64,000 nucleotides of DNA from Hyperoplus lanceolatus (taxonomy: Eukaryota; Chordata; Actinopteri; Uranoscopiformes; Ammodytidae): NCBI GenBank assembly GCA_026929865.2, contig CM049408.1, forward strand, positions 4,961,001 through 5,025,000, in the 5' to 3' direction. How positions within the stretch are numbered: position 1 is the first letter of the stretch; each line of letters begins with the position of its first letter. The position numbers were made by a program, and so were the translations under genes. Shown in pieces: positions 46,508 to 58,870 of this stretch. The notes beneath the pieces are model-generated. The model worked only from the letters and a program-made list of their open reading frames with translations, was not told where the DNA came from and made no database searches.

Positions 46508-48540
46508 GGCGTAACATACACATCTACATACACATCTACATAACAATGTCTGACGTGAGGACAAGTCTTCCCTGTGCAGTTTCTGCATGAGGTATCAGTA
46601 AGTGTATGTAGGTGAGGTACATGACGTGTATATATATGATATATGTATATCACGTATGACTGCTTACATGTCTGTACATGCATGTCTTGTGTTTTGCATG
46701 TGTAGGCGCAAAAAAGAATGTCCACATATATGCACACATCTGTGAGCCTTGCATAAGTATGGATGTTATAGTGTGAGTGGCGCCCCAGTGTGAATGTGTG
46801 GTGGGCTTTGTGCATTAGTTAAGAGGGAATACATCAGTCTTTCTGTTTGCAGTGCAGCAACAGAAGGTTCTCTAAGCTGCTGTAACCAACATGGAAATCA
46901 AGGTCAGTGTAGGCTCTGGGTGGCATATTTATAAAATGTAAACCGCTGCCAAGAGTTAACCCCCTTTGAATGAGAGAACATGGTAGAAAAATATATAATG
47001 TGCTTCTTTATTTGAAGAATCAATGCCAGAGGGAAAGGGTGCAGTGCTTGAAAGTAGATAGATAGATATTCCGTATGCCCAAGGTTCCACTCAGCCAAAA
47101 TTAATTAATTTCCTTGCCTGCTAGGCTAACTCACAACATCAACAAGACATCTTTCCACAGTAAAGTCAGCTCATTCTCCCTGGGAACAATCATTGAACTG
47201 GACAGTTTCTAGACAATGTCCAGTGCTGACTTCTAGTGCCAGTAGAGACAGCACTGTCATGGGAGAGCCTAAAGTTCATGTCCAGGTCAATGAACCAAAT
47301 CATTACCTCATCACAAAGACTCAGTGTAGTGATACTCTGTATACTGTAAGTCTGACTTATCTTCCTTCTGTGCGCTCCATTGTTGTCCAAAAACAAAACA
47401 AATGGCCCTTGGCGTGTGTATTTATCTATAATTGAGAGATTGCAAACAATTTTGCTCCCAGTGGAGTAACAGTTTCTAGAAATGACAGGGGAAATTGTCT
47501 TCAGGACATTACTGTGCCTTCTTAAAATGAGAATGTACTATTTGGTGGCTATTCTTCAAAAGGTATAAATGGTCTAAGAGCTGAGAGCAGACCATCGGCC
47601 AGGGAAGTCATATTAACAGATGGACTAACACATTGCTGGTTGTGTTCTTTTCATGGTTTTTTGTTGACTAAATCAAATTTTAACCTAAACGTAATCTAAA
47701 AACATTGACTTTGACCATTTCAAATTGTTTTCCTCTGAACATTTTACAAAGTTGTCCGATAGTTTGTCTGTGACAAGCCAGGCTTTGTTACCTACTGAAC
47801 AAAGACCTTAAACCTTTTTTAATGCAGTCAATTTCAGTCACAAACAATGATATGTTCTAATAACCACAATGTCAAATGTCATATTTAACACTGACCAAAT
47901 ACCACTGAATGTATCAATAACTTTTCTGCCTTTATATGTTTGTGTTAAAAAAGAGAAACAAAGACATAGTTTTTTTTATTGTTTTGTATAAATGATTGAG
48001 CAGCTTTTATTTTGAAACAAAAACTATATAGTAAACAGGAAGTAGATGGTTGACCACCTGTTGGCAGTGACAGGAGCATGGCTGCTTCTACCTGTTACCT
48101 GAAGTTCAATCCAAAGTTATCCTTCATGTGTATCCCTCAGAAAGCAATGGCTGTAAGCATTTCACTTTCTTTACATGTTTATCAGTTCACATTAATGAAT
48201 CTTTATTGAAATGACATTGAGTTTGTATGTTTTAAAAGGTATCATTTGTCATAGCCTTTAAGTGTATGCTAGATTAATAAACAGTAGGCTACTTACCTTA
48301 TGTTGCAATTGATATAGGCTATTAACCCGCTACATGCTTTGCATACAATGCTAATGTTTCAAACCATTCATACTTACCTGTTATTTGGATAGCAGTCTAT
48401 TTAGTTACCTTTTATTTTCTTTCTCAGTTTTACACCCTTAAACTGTGTCGTCATGACTTCCCTGTGGTGATAGCGTTCAATAAAGGAGTGAGTACGCTCA
48501 CATCCTGGCTCTTCTGAAAAGGAGTTCGGCTGGCTGTTTA
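46508..48540. other. Unique AT-rich sequence
   Basis: No gene supported. A splice-like segment at 46853-46902 ends ATGGAAATCAAG|GTCAGT but has no partner exon in view. Confidence 0.45.
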
Positions 48541-48700
48541 TTTATGTCAAAGTCAAAGTCAAAATGATTTCTATAGCACATTTAAAAACAACATCAGTTG
48601 ACCAAAGTGCTGTACAAGATACAAGACAAAATAACATGTTAGATACATGAAAAAGTGTTAGTTGGAAGTGTGAAGCAAACACATAGATAGGACAGTTCAA
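48541..48700. repeat. Retroposon-like dispersed tail
   Basis: GTCAAAGTCAAAATGATTTCTATAGCAC ... GACCAAAGTGCTGTACAAG resembles 3' tails of fish non-LTR retroposons (TTTATAGCAC...CAAAGTGCTTTACA). Family uncertain. Confidence 0.45.
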
Positions 48701-50122
48701 CTTTTCTATTTCTTCATCAGCAACAGCGGGAAAGGTCCGGTCAGCACCGGCAGTCATTAAGCACATCTCCATCATGTCTGAATGGGATCAGTGAACAGTC
48801 AAATAAAGCCAATATCTAAAAGTACAACCAGGAACACAATGAGGGAAACTAAACTTATAACCACAGAGACTGAGGTGGAAGTTATAAAATAACTGAGGGC
48901 TAAAAACATAATCATTGCTTTGCAATGCAATCCAGCTAAGTGTATAGTGCCAACAGGCATAGTCTCCTACTGTGAGTCAGAGGTGTGTGATGTTAAGGTT
49001 CAGGTGTGGAGGATATACCGAGGTTACATTCATCACATTGTATAATTGATTGGATGAGTTCACATTGTTCTTTTCACAAAGGGGCGTTCCAGCACCAACG
49101 CGTCATTAATATAAAGCTCCACTATACAGAGATATGCGTCATATGCAGACAACAGCTGCAGCAGCCGCAGCAGCAGCACACCCCCAGTACCTTACCTATA
49201 TAGCAGGAAATCAGGCATCCGGCAGATATTAGAATAGGCTCAGGGAAGAGGGCGTGCTGATTCCAATTAGAAGTCTGTTGTTTCACACTGTGGGCAATGG
49301 AGCTTGTTATTCCTATAGCGTGGAGAGAGTCTGCTCTGTGGCTCCCACCGTGCAATCAGCCTCTATGACTCTCCCACCAAGCACTGATTGCCACATTCAT
49401 CCGCCGCTATGTGTTCACCCTGCGAGGTGCTGCCAGAGGTACATTTGTTAAAGAAGTGTCTCGGACACCTGTGGAACAAGGGTTACAGAATGGCCTGACT
49501 TAAGGGGGGATGTTTTGCTGCTGCTGAGGACTATTAGTAGATATAATGAATTTCGGGCCAAGAAAGGGTGGGATAGAAAATAATCGCAATTTCTCTACCG
49601 CAATCATAATTTACGGCATGAGTGCTAGTGCTGTATTCTAAGTAGTAATTATATGCCTTGATTAAAACCTAGGGGATTACAATGGAGGATTGGATTGCAG
49701 ACTGATGTGGCTGACTGTTTGTTTTTCCGTCTCTCACTGCGCCGTGCGTGGAGGGATTCAGGGGAGAATCCAGGTGCTGCATCGGAGACGGCTTGATTGT
49801 GTGCTTGTCGAATAATTGTGTTTGGGTGGGATTGATTGTTCCTCACAGGGAGTTTTTTTTTTCCAAACTGAACCCAGTTCAAGTGCTCAAGACATTTTGT
49901 ACAGTATGTGGACTGGTAGACCACGCATGAGCGATATTTGTCATTATGCTTTTCAGAGGACTCTCATGACAAATGAATCTACATCCGATTGTTGGTACCA
50001 ATATAACCTTAACACTATAACATACCAGCCAGTTAATAATAAAAAAAGAAACAGGAACATGAGAAGGAATCAAATGCTTCATCAAGTAATGGAGAGGAAA
50101 ATATCAGAGCAATAATAAAGAC
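48701..50122. other. Unique sequence
   Basis: A CAG/GCAGCC-rich patch at 49150-49185. No gene or transposon end seen. Confidence 0.5.
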
Positions 50123-50126
50123 TTAA

Positions 50127-50513
50127 TTCAACATTTTCACTTGAGAGTGAGACGAGAAGATTGATATCAATCTCGTGTTTGTGTGATAAGTATGGAGCTG
50201 CAGTCAGGACCAATTTTTTAATATGAAGGATACATTTTGAATTGCAAGACCTTTACCTGAAACGTAGTATTTCTACTGCTACTTTTACTTGGGGTAAACA
50301 TCTGAACATCAGCAACTTCTAATCAGCCAGCTCATTTTTCACTTTGGATAGAGCCAGGCTAGCTGTTTCCATCTGTTTTGATTCTTTATGCTAAGCTAGG
50401 CTCATCATGTCCTTTCAAGCAGCCCTGTATATCTGATAGCCATCTTGTCTTCCCACTCTATGTGGAAAGAAAAGAAAAATAAGCTTATTTCCAAGAAATG
50501 TTGACCTATTCCT
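50127..50513. mobile_element. TTAA-type MITE, 387 bp
   Basis: Left TTAA then TTCAACATTTTCACTTGAG; right AAATGTTGACCTATTCCT then TTAA (50123-50126 and 50514-50517). The interior GAGCCAGGCTAGCTGTTTCC and TTTATGCTAAGCTAGGCT is a pattern I recall as abundant in percomorph fish genomes. Confidence 0.75.
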
Positions 50514-50517
50514 TTAA

Positions 50518-51062
50518 CTAATGGAACATTCAATAATCAGACATTTCTCATAGAGTTGGAGAGAAAGTGACAGGAAGAAAGGATGCATGCATATGTAAAA
50601 CGAGTGATGGAAGGAGGGTAGCAGAGATGGATTGACTGAGGAAAAATGGGAAGGGAGGGCTGGGATAATTGACAGAGGGGCGCAGGAGTGCGAAAGGCAT
50701 ACAGGGAAAACTAAATGCACTGATGGATAGAGGAAGACATGGATGGGTGGCAGGAGAGATGGTAAAGCAGTGGGACGTGTCGATGGGATGGACAGGTGGT
50801 AGATGGGGGGACTGTGGTATTCAGGGGTTGACAGAGATGCACGGATGGTTCAGGGGTTTTGGAGCAATGAGATGAAGGATCAAGATGTTACAGTCTGCTG
50901 ACAGTGGAGGCAAATATGTAAAGGTCAAAATGTACAACATTAAAGGGCCTAACAGAGATGGAAAATATAGATATTAAAATGTTATATATTTGGTGTTAAC
51001 GTATGGAGACAAATGCATTCTCTGAGCAACTGAATATCTCATTTCAAATGTAAGAATGGTGG
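50518..51062. other. Purine-rich unique sequence
   Basis: GGATGG/GATGGG-rich patch at 50690-50830. No gene. Confidence 0.5.
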
Positions 51063-51352
51063 ACTAACCAGACCATCGTACTTCATTTCATTTGTACAGA
51101 AGGTCTGGAATCGCTCAATTGACAAAGGTGAACTCACTTAAAGGCGGGTGTCTGTTGAAGTTTAAAACTATTGGATCTGCCCAGTGCCACTCTGGATCTG
51201 CCAACCATCGCATAACGTTTGGTCGTGATGCATGTCATGGGCCTGCTTCGGACTACAACTGAAATGGGCGCACAACCTCAACGTAATTGTTCTCAGCCAC
51301 TCCCTGTGTTCGCTGTTTGGATGGCCAAAAATTTGGCGGAGAAAATCCACGA
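51063..51352 (-). mobile_element. hAT-type MITE, truncated, relative of 17897-18223
   Basis: Inverted relative to the other copy. Shared blocks: CTTCATTTCATTTGTAC, TCGCTCAATTGACAAA, CAACCATCGCATAACGTTTG. Both ends are eroded and no duplication was found. Confidence 0.7.
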
Positions 51353-52160
51353 ATATCCACCCACATACAATATACTGTATAATGTAAATTGTTTCGTTAA
51401 TGTTACATATTGGACCTTTTAAATCAGGTCGCTTGAAAGTGCGCTCCTAAAAGTAGCTTACTGGAAATTTCGAACGGATGGGTTAATCATTCATCAAATA
51501 CATAGTTTTCAAAGTACAATATTTCAATGCAACACATTCAGTGAAATTCACATATACAGTGCTACAAATTACTTGAGCTTCACAACAAAAGTATTTGTTT
51601 GTAGTACAGGCATTTTGTGAGAAAATAGGGGTGGACCTTAAAAAATTGCAACAGAAACCATTCCAACTGTTTTTGACTCATGAATATGTAATAAATAACA
51701 TACTAAAAATCTTAAGGAATCCAAGTGGTGGAAAGTTATTTTTTAAGGGTTTTCTTAACCACCCCTTTTTTGCCAATTTTCGGCTTCTAAAGTACTGTTT
51801 TATGGTAGAGGGGATATGTGCCAAATTGTTAACCTTTTCAGAAAAGCATGAAACTTGGTACACTTATACAGTTTGGGGCCCTGAGCAGTTTCAGATATTT
51901 AGCCATTGCAAAATGTAATCATGGTTGCCATGGCAACCATTTTACTTTCCGCCATAGCCTAATTATGCATTTTTCCTCATAACTCCTGAACCAAATATAA
52001 TAACACATAACTAGTGATGTCTAACCCTATGTTTTCATGGTCAGGGATTACTATGATACCATACAACATCAGAAACAGTGAAGGTCAGTAGTTAAGGGTG
52101 AATCCAATGTTTTTCCGAAAATGAAAGCCCAATATCCGAAAACATCTCTGTGACTTTATA
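51353..52160. other. AT-rich sequence
   Basis: A 107-codon frame at 51595-51918 lacks motifs. No gene supported. Confidence 0.45.
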
Positions 52161-52164
52161 ATTT

Positions 52165-52168
52165 ATAA

Positions 52169-52207
<39 letters not shown>

Positions 52208-52229
52208 CATATACACATACATATACACA

Positions 52230-52266
<37 letters not shown>

Positions 52267-52300
52267 TAAATTTATTTATTTATTTATTTATTTATTTATA
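52165..52300. repeat. (AT)n, (ATT)n and (TTTA)n microsatellites
   Basis: AT run at about 52178-52201, then ACATACATAT, ATT repeats, and TTTA repeats. Confidence 0.9.
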
Positions 52301-52541
52301 ATTTCCTTCTTACTTCTCACCCTCATCCCTGTACCTTTTGAAAATCATTGCTTTAACCTTTTTTTAAACTGGATCATGTTTGGACATTGCTTTAGCTCCG
52401 TGTTGCAGCTATGTCGTCCCCTGCACTCTTGTGAGACCACCAATGGTTTTCATACTGTCATTAGAACCTGCTCAAGATCCATAGACATGCCAGCCCATAG
52501 GCGATCACTCCATCTGACCACATGGAATCCCTCTACATATA

Positions 52542-54100
52542 CAGTGTCGTGCGAAAGTTTGTGAACCCCTTGAGCCTTTTGGAATTTTATTTATGTTAAC
52601 CATTATTAATTAATTTTTTTCAATACCAGTATTTTTTATATGAAATAACAGATGTTTGTTTATCAATTCAACATTTTTCTTTTCCAGAAATCAATTGTTA
52701 AAATAGATAAAACAAATTATTTGACAAATGTTCTATGTGCAAAAGTTTGTGAACCCTAAGCTGCATTGCTTAAATCGAGCAAGGTAAACACAATCAGGTG
52801 GGCCAAATTGATTGATGAAATAGACCAATGTAATGAGAGATCTTTATGGAAGAAATTGGGCGCCACTAGATACAACACGGATAAAACCAGGTCAGTTTAG
52901 GCCCACCAAACTGAACCCATACAGGTCAGACATGCTAAAATGGTAAAAAATCTCAGAAGATCTCAGGAATAGAGTTGTGATGCTGCACATTTGTCTGGGG
53001 ACAGCTATAAATTAATTCAAAAAAAGTTTGAGCTCCATCGGTCCACCGTGAGGCAAATCATCTACAAATGGAGAGCTTTAAGAGTGACTGAACATCTGCC
53101 TAGAAGTGGACTTCCTTCAAAAATATCTTCAAGCGCCACAAGAAAAGTATTTTTTTAGTTAAAAGCCAACCCACACATTACATCTAGTGATTTGCAGACC
53201 TCTCTTGCAACATCTGGGACACGTGCATGGTTCCACAATAAGAAGAAAACTCAGTCAACATGGCTTTCAAGGGAGGGTTGCTGAAGAAGCCTCTGCTCTC
53301 AAAATAGAACAAAACTGCTTGTCACAGCTTTGCCAGAGAGCACCTGGAGATACCTGAAGTCTTATTCTGTGGACAGATAAGTCCAAAATTGATCTGTTTG
53401 GTCATAACCAAAACCGCCATGTTTGGCGGTTTTGATGGCAAATGATCTGCAAATCTCCAGATGTAATGTTTGGGTTGGCTTTTACCTGAAAAATCCCTTT
53501 TCCTGTGGTGCTTGAAGATATTTTTGAAGGAAGTCCACTTCTAGGCAGATGTTAAGTCACTCTTAAAGCTCTCCATTTGTAGATAATTTACCTCACGGTG
53601 GGCCGATGGAGCTCAAACTTTTTTATACGAATGTATAGCTGTCCCCAGACAAATGTGCAACATCAAAACTCTATTCCTGAGATCCTCTGAGATTGTTTCC
53701 CCTTTGAGCATGTCTGACCTGTATGGGTTCAGTTTGGTGAGCCTAAACTGACCTGGTTTTATCTTTGTTTTATCTAGTTGCGCCCAATTTCTTCCCTAAA
53801 GATCTCTCACTACATTGGTCTATTTCATCAATCAGTTTGGCCCACCTGATTGTGTTTACCTTGCTCGATTTAAGCAATGCAGCTTAGGGTTCACAAACTT
53901 TTGCACATACAACATTTGTCAAATAATTTGTTTTATCTATTTTAACAATTGATTTCTGGAAAAGAAAAATGTTGAATTGATAAACAAACATCTGTTATTT
54001 CATATAAAAATACTGGTATTGAAAAAAATGTGTTAATAATGGTTAAAATAAATAAAATTCCAAAAGGCTCAAGGGGTTCACAAACTTTCGCACGACACTG
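52542..54100. mobile_element. Tc1-like element rebuilt as a snap-back palindrome
   Basis: CAGTGTCGTGCGAAAGTTTG at the left end is matched exactly in inverted orientation at the right end, with TA at 52540-52541 and 54101-54102 as expected for Tc1/mariner. Inverted identity does not stop at the terminal repeats: it runs about 659 bp inward on each side (52542-53200 and 53442-54100), broken by small differences, around a 241-bp unique centre. The outer sequence resembles the known fish family with GAAAGTTTGTGAACCC ends. Confidence 0.9.
53042..53430 (+). pseudogene. Tc1-like transposase fragments
   Basis: Within the palindromic Tc1 element, the plus strand reads STVRQIIYKWRALRVTEHLP and then RSGLPSK from 53042. 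This is the second DNA-binding helix-turn-helix and LPRSG.P linker of Tc1 transposases. A stop and frame changes follow. In the centre, 53364-53428 reads ILWTDKSKIDLFGHNQNR then HVWR, matching the ILWSDESKF.LFG...RYVWR block that holds the second catalytic aspartate of the DDE triad. The region between and all of the C-terminus with the third catalytic residue are missing. An antisense copy of the N-terminal part lies in the right arm at about 53520-53600. It cannot encode an active enzyme. Confidence 0.85.
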
Positions 54101-54102
54101 TA

Positions 54103-54967
54103 TCTGGTTAAAATCTGGATGTTCCAAATGGACCTTGCACATCCACTGCACATCCAGTAGATGTGGGCTGATTGTGTGTAGAGAGTATGCCCTGATACTG
54201 CCATGAAAGGAAGCATTTCTGATATTGTTCCATAGTGAAGTTCCCAATTCCCAGTACGTTCAGCTCTCAGAAACTTGCTAAATATGTCTACCAATGGATT
54301 TTAAGGATTCAGTTTAGCCTTTGAGAAGTCATCTTATTCTGAGAATCACATCAGAATGGCAAGCCTGCAGACATCGCTCTATCAGCTTTGCATAGATTGA
54401 CACCAGAGTTTTTTAATCGATCTCCAGCAGGTATCATCAGCTGATGACATCTCTGCATCACAATATTTTGTTTCTCCTTGCAGCTGAAGGGGAGTCAAAA
54501 CAAGTGCATCACACAGATTCAGGCCATTGAGGACTCCATCAATGCTAGTCAATCGTATCCTCTTCCCTGTCATAATGTGCACAACGGCATTGGCTGCATA
54601 GAAAATCTCCATCACTTCCTCTTCCCAGCACCAGCCATAACATGGCCAATGGACCCCTAAAAACTAATCAGTGTGGAAGCCCCAAAGTCACTAACATAAC
54701 CTCTGGCTCAGCTTCTTTCATAAGAAAGGCCTTCCACCAGTGGTTGATTAAATGTGATGATTGGGGTGGAATTGTGGCAGTGGGCATGTTCACATAGGCA
54801 CTTACATGTGGAGTAGATGCACTTGGTGTCACTATGTCTCATATCGACCAATGGGGTAAACACAAAGGTTGTTTTCCCCGAGTGATTGCCATGCTGTGCA
54901 TCATACTACAGTAGACCATGCTGGCCTTTGTGAGACAAACCGAATGGCTGTTTTCCATATGAGTTCC
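54103..54967. other. Unique sequence
   Basis: No gene recognised. Short overlapping frames on both strands lack motifs. Confidence 0.5.
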
Positions 54968-54994
54968 AGGTCTGCTGTCGGGTCATGTGTTTCT

Positions 54995-55064
<70 letters not shown>

Positions 55065-55090
55065 CAATAAAGGCAAAAATTACCAAAAAG
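54968..55090 (+). mobile_element. SINE 3' part, truncated, with expanded (TC)n
   Basis: CTGTCGGGTCATGTG, a (TC)n of about 64 bp (54997-55060), then CACCAATAAAGGCAAAAATTACC matches the 3' body and tail of the SINE at 37422. The tRNA-like head is missing. The original TCTTTCTCTCTG stretch appears to have expanded into a microsatellite. Confidence 0.6.
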
Positions 55091-55931
55091 GCGCCCCTTT
55101 GTTTGCTTAGTTGATTAACTCCTTACAGCTGATATTGCAGATACTGAGGACATGCTCTATAAAAAGTGAGGTGGTTGTCATATTAACAAACATAAAAAAA
55201 ATTATGAAATAAATGTTCTCATATATTTCGGCTTCCAGTTATCAGATGACATGCATATTGAGTTATGAAAAATTAGTTTGAATATCATTGTCATATTATG
55301 TTTTTTCTACCTGGACCCTCCTTCTCATGTGCACCAAAATGGTGTGATAAAATGAATGAATGTGGAGAGAAAAATGATGTAGAGGGAAAGATGGAAAGAG
55401 AGAGGTCTAGATGGCAGGATGTCCAGAGGCTTAATGCTGCCTGAATGCTATGGGACATTAGCGATGCGAGCTGGTTGCTAACAAATGGCTCCCCTTTGGG
55501 ACCACCGGAGCGTTGCACTGCTGGAAGACCCCATGGCTCATTGAAAGGGGTCGGAGGCGAGGCGCTTTGCTCCATTTAGCAGCCTACTCATGATGGATGA
55601 ATGGAGGGGGGGAGGGATGCAGAAGAGAAGCAGTGCCCTGCTGAGAGCAAGGGGAACAGGGTGCCACTAGGGAGCTCTTCTTAAACCACAACTGGTGGTA
55701 ATGGGAACAGACACAGGTGGAGTCAAAGGTGAACGCAGTGTTTCAGGTCAGCATTCCCATACTTTTGGCTCTGTGTTACGGGGGCTTGTAGAAGGCTTGT
55801 AAGAATTGTAATATTTCAGAAAATATTTTATGTTTACATATTTCAAATGATTAAAAAATATATGTAGGGATTTTAATGACAGCTCTGCCTAAGAAAATCC
55901 TAAAAAATTTAGATGGGAAAATGATTAAATA
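55091..55931. other. Unique sequence
   Basis: 55380-55600 is moderately GC-rich and open on the minus strand for 94 codons, with no motif. Confidence 0.45.
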
Positions 55932-55935
55932 TTAA

Positions 55936-56822
55936 AGCGGCTACGAGTAACATTTAAATATCTTTTAAACAGCCTCATGTTTCCTCTCATAATCATAAAT
56001 TACCTTTAACAGCAAACGAGACCATCAGTGCAAAGAAAGACGTTTTTAAATGGTTATTATTACTGCTTTTGGTCTGATCGCACTCCCAGTCCGATTTTCG
56101 GTTCGCTCGTGCAAGCTCTATGGTCACATATCCGTATTGGTCGCAGATTTCAGTGTGGCGCTGCAACGTGAATTGAGAAGCCTATCCCTCCAGGTGAGGG
56201 AAGGGGAGCGGGAGCCTTGTTTGAGACAGTTATTTGTCGTCATAATGACTGATAACGGGGCTGAACCATCAAAGAAAAAAAAGAAAATGCAATGAAGAAA
56301 AGCTAAAAGGGAGAGTGATATAGGCTACGGGGGACGAGGGCGTTGCCAAGCAACGTGTATACAATTTCACGAGAGCGAAACTAGACTGCAGTGTTTACTC
56401 CTAAATGAATGAGCGGTTGGTACTAACACAAAGTATTATTTACAACAACATAAACACATTACCTCATCGTGATCCATACTAACTGCCGTCTATCGTTCAT
56501 TCGCTTTCTGTGAGGAGTCGGACACGCCTATATCACTCTCCCTGAGAGAGAGTGGTTTTGACACCGCATCAACTAATGCCAGTCACTGCCACACACACCT
56601 GACTGCAATGAGTTGAGCAGTGTCACCTAACTACTCTCTCTCACGGAGCTGAGAGGGAGAAAAGAGTCCTCACACTCCTCAACACACGGACATGCACTAT
56701 ATTGCTCCCTTCTCAGTTCACACTCACGTGCCTGGCACGCGCTCTGCGACAGCGGGCGTCGTAAAAATACTACCGCTTTTGTCCAAAGGGGACGCCAACG
56801 TGCCATGTTACTCGTAGGGGCT
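55936..56822. mobile_element. TTAA-type non-autonomous element, 887 bp
   Basis: Left TTAA then AGCGGCTACGAGTAACAT; right ATGTTACTCGTAGGGGCT then TTAA (55932-55935 and 56823-56826). The ends are inverted with two mismatches in 18. No transposase; short frames only. Confidence 0.85.
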
Positions 56823-56826
56823 TTAA

Positions 56827-58489
56827 ATATTGCATCGCAAAGAGATGAGTGCATTTCTACCTGTTTTGTTTTTTGACAGGAGAAATCTCTGTGGATAATC
56901 TGTATAATATAATAGCCACATACTTTATACTTTCAACCACTTCTCATGGCTTTCCTCAGTAGATAGATCTTTCTCATAGGGGTTTTGTGGTGATGGTTAA
57001 GTTCAGTTCCTCTACTACTTATAGCTTTTGGAAATCAAGGGAGACACTTTTTTTTCTAAAACTGCCAAACCAAGCGTGTTGATTTTCTTAACTACAGCCT
57101 TTTCAGAATGGCTGTGGATAGGACTAACCTTAGGTGATTTTAAGTGAATTACACAATCATTTACTGACCATCTCTTGACTCTTTCTTAGGACATGCAGCC
57201 GCCCCTGGAGAACAGACATGGAACCCCTACCCTTGGGCCTTCAGAAGCAGTAGGGCTAGCAGTGGGACCAGCTAGGATGGCTCGTATGCAGTAAGCTTGG
57301 TGTCACATGGTAAGAGAGATCAACCACCCACAATGCCAAGCCAATGGGTTATCAATCCTTTATTTCTACTATGTGTAGGTTCTTTCTAATATTTATCGTA
57401 TACCCATACGGGGAATGAATATATATAGTTTGGACAGCTGCTTTTGAAAACTCAGACTGCAGTTTCTTCAAATTGATTAACACGAGAATCAAATAATGTC
57501 AGTGTGCAACTTGATGGCATCCACTGCGACAGCAAAACATGGCAACACTGTTTGCACTGTTCTGTAGGAGTTAAAGGAAGAAGTCCAGCCCATCACTTAA
57601 TTGGGCTGCACACCTCTGTGGCCGATTATTCACAAACATGTCCCAGCACACGTCATACATCCACCTTTTAACTACACCTGGTGCCCCGTCTCCCCCGTTA
57701 CCATTCGGCCTCTGAAAGGGAGCCAAACATTTCATTCATGAATCTACTTAAATACATTTCAGTAAATTATGTCCATTATGAGTCTGCCATTCCTTGTCCT
57801 TTCCGTTAACAGGGATATTCACAAAGAGAAAAAACCCTGAATATCCCTATAAAATGGAATGAAACATTGCAACAGTGACGTGTGAGATGTGAGAAAGTGA
57901 CACTTCTCCACCTGTAATTAACCAGCCAAATTAATAGCAGTAAAGAAACGCCGGGCAGTACAACTTGCCAATTATCTTTTAATATTAACTAACTCCCGGA
58001 ACATGTAGGACAGTTTTTAATGGCTTTGTGTTCTCAAGGATTTCCCCAATGGCCAAAAGCACCCCAGGCCACACCTGCATCGACTGATGTGAGGCCATGC
58101 AGGGGTTTACCTTTCAAATACTGACAGCGGAAGTGGAGGGAGGAGGCACACTATCTTATGAGAGCCATTGAGAATCGGCTGCAGTACTTCTGTAGCCTCT
58201 CTTGCTGTAGACTGTTGAGTTTGACATAGCGTTTCTATTGGCCACAAAGAGCAGTATGCCAACCTTGACAGATTTCTATGAACAATGTGTTCGTCAGACA
58301 AGGTATCCCCCCCTCCTCCCGGTTCATTTTCCATGCACCATTGAACACCAATTTCTTACATTAAGTAGACCAGCTGACTGACATAAATTCACTATTATCA
58401 CAGATTCACTCCCTTTTATATGATTGATACCCACAGGAGACGAGACAGTTTCAACAACAGCAAATATATAATATTCAAATATGTTTTCC
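56827..58489. other. Unique sequence, possible regulatory DNA
   Basis: 57600-58000 is unrepetitive with ATTAATAGCAG, GTAATTAACC and AATATTAACTAAC motifs, resembling a conserved non-coding element. Unverified. No gene. Confidence 0.25.
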
Positions 58490-58870
58490 AACCAATCGGA
58501 TGCCCAGAACATATTCAGCAAGGTACTCATATCCGAGTCTGCCTTGATACAAATAATCAGTGGCTACTTTGTCAGTACTTTGACTTTCGAGGGGGAAAAG
58601 ACAAGGACAACTGCATATCATTTCCAGGGCAATGGAGCCTGTGAGAGGTTTAAGCAGACATTACTGAATATGCTAGCAACATAGCATGAGCGGGAATGGG
58701 CCAGGTGGGTGCACCAGAGCTCATCCAGGCCTATTAGAGCGCTGCTCATGCATTCACAGTCCACACTCCCCGCTACCTAATGTTTGGTTGGAATGCGTGC
58801 CTGCCAGTGGAGCAATCCATTGGCAGAATGTAGGAGGAGGTTGTTATTTGCCAAGCTGACCCTTTATATC
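58490..58870 (+). pseudogene. Ty3/Gypsy-type integrase relic
   Basis: The plus strand reads HFQGNGACERFKQTLLNMLA (about 58615-58680) followed by a stop. This matches the HPQGNG..ERFN.TLL.ML signature around the third catalytic residue (the Glu of DD35E) of Gypsy-type integrases. Upstream, CQYFDF and KTRTTAYH-like pieces appear in different frames, and downstream YLMFGWN.CLPVEQ-like pieces match the usual PYYLMFGR....PVD segment. At least three frame changes and one stop make it non-functional. No LTRs, primer-binding site or other pol domains are seen nearby, so it is an isolated fragment. Confidence 0.75.

Noticed and set aside
46853..46902. Possible short first coding exon with ATGGAAATCAAG before GTCAGT
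   Set aside because: Acceptor and donor look fair, but only four codons are coding and no partner exon or promoter is visible.
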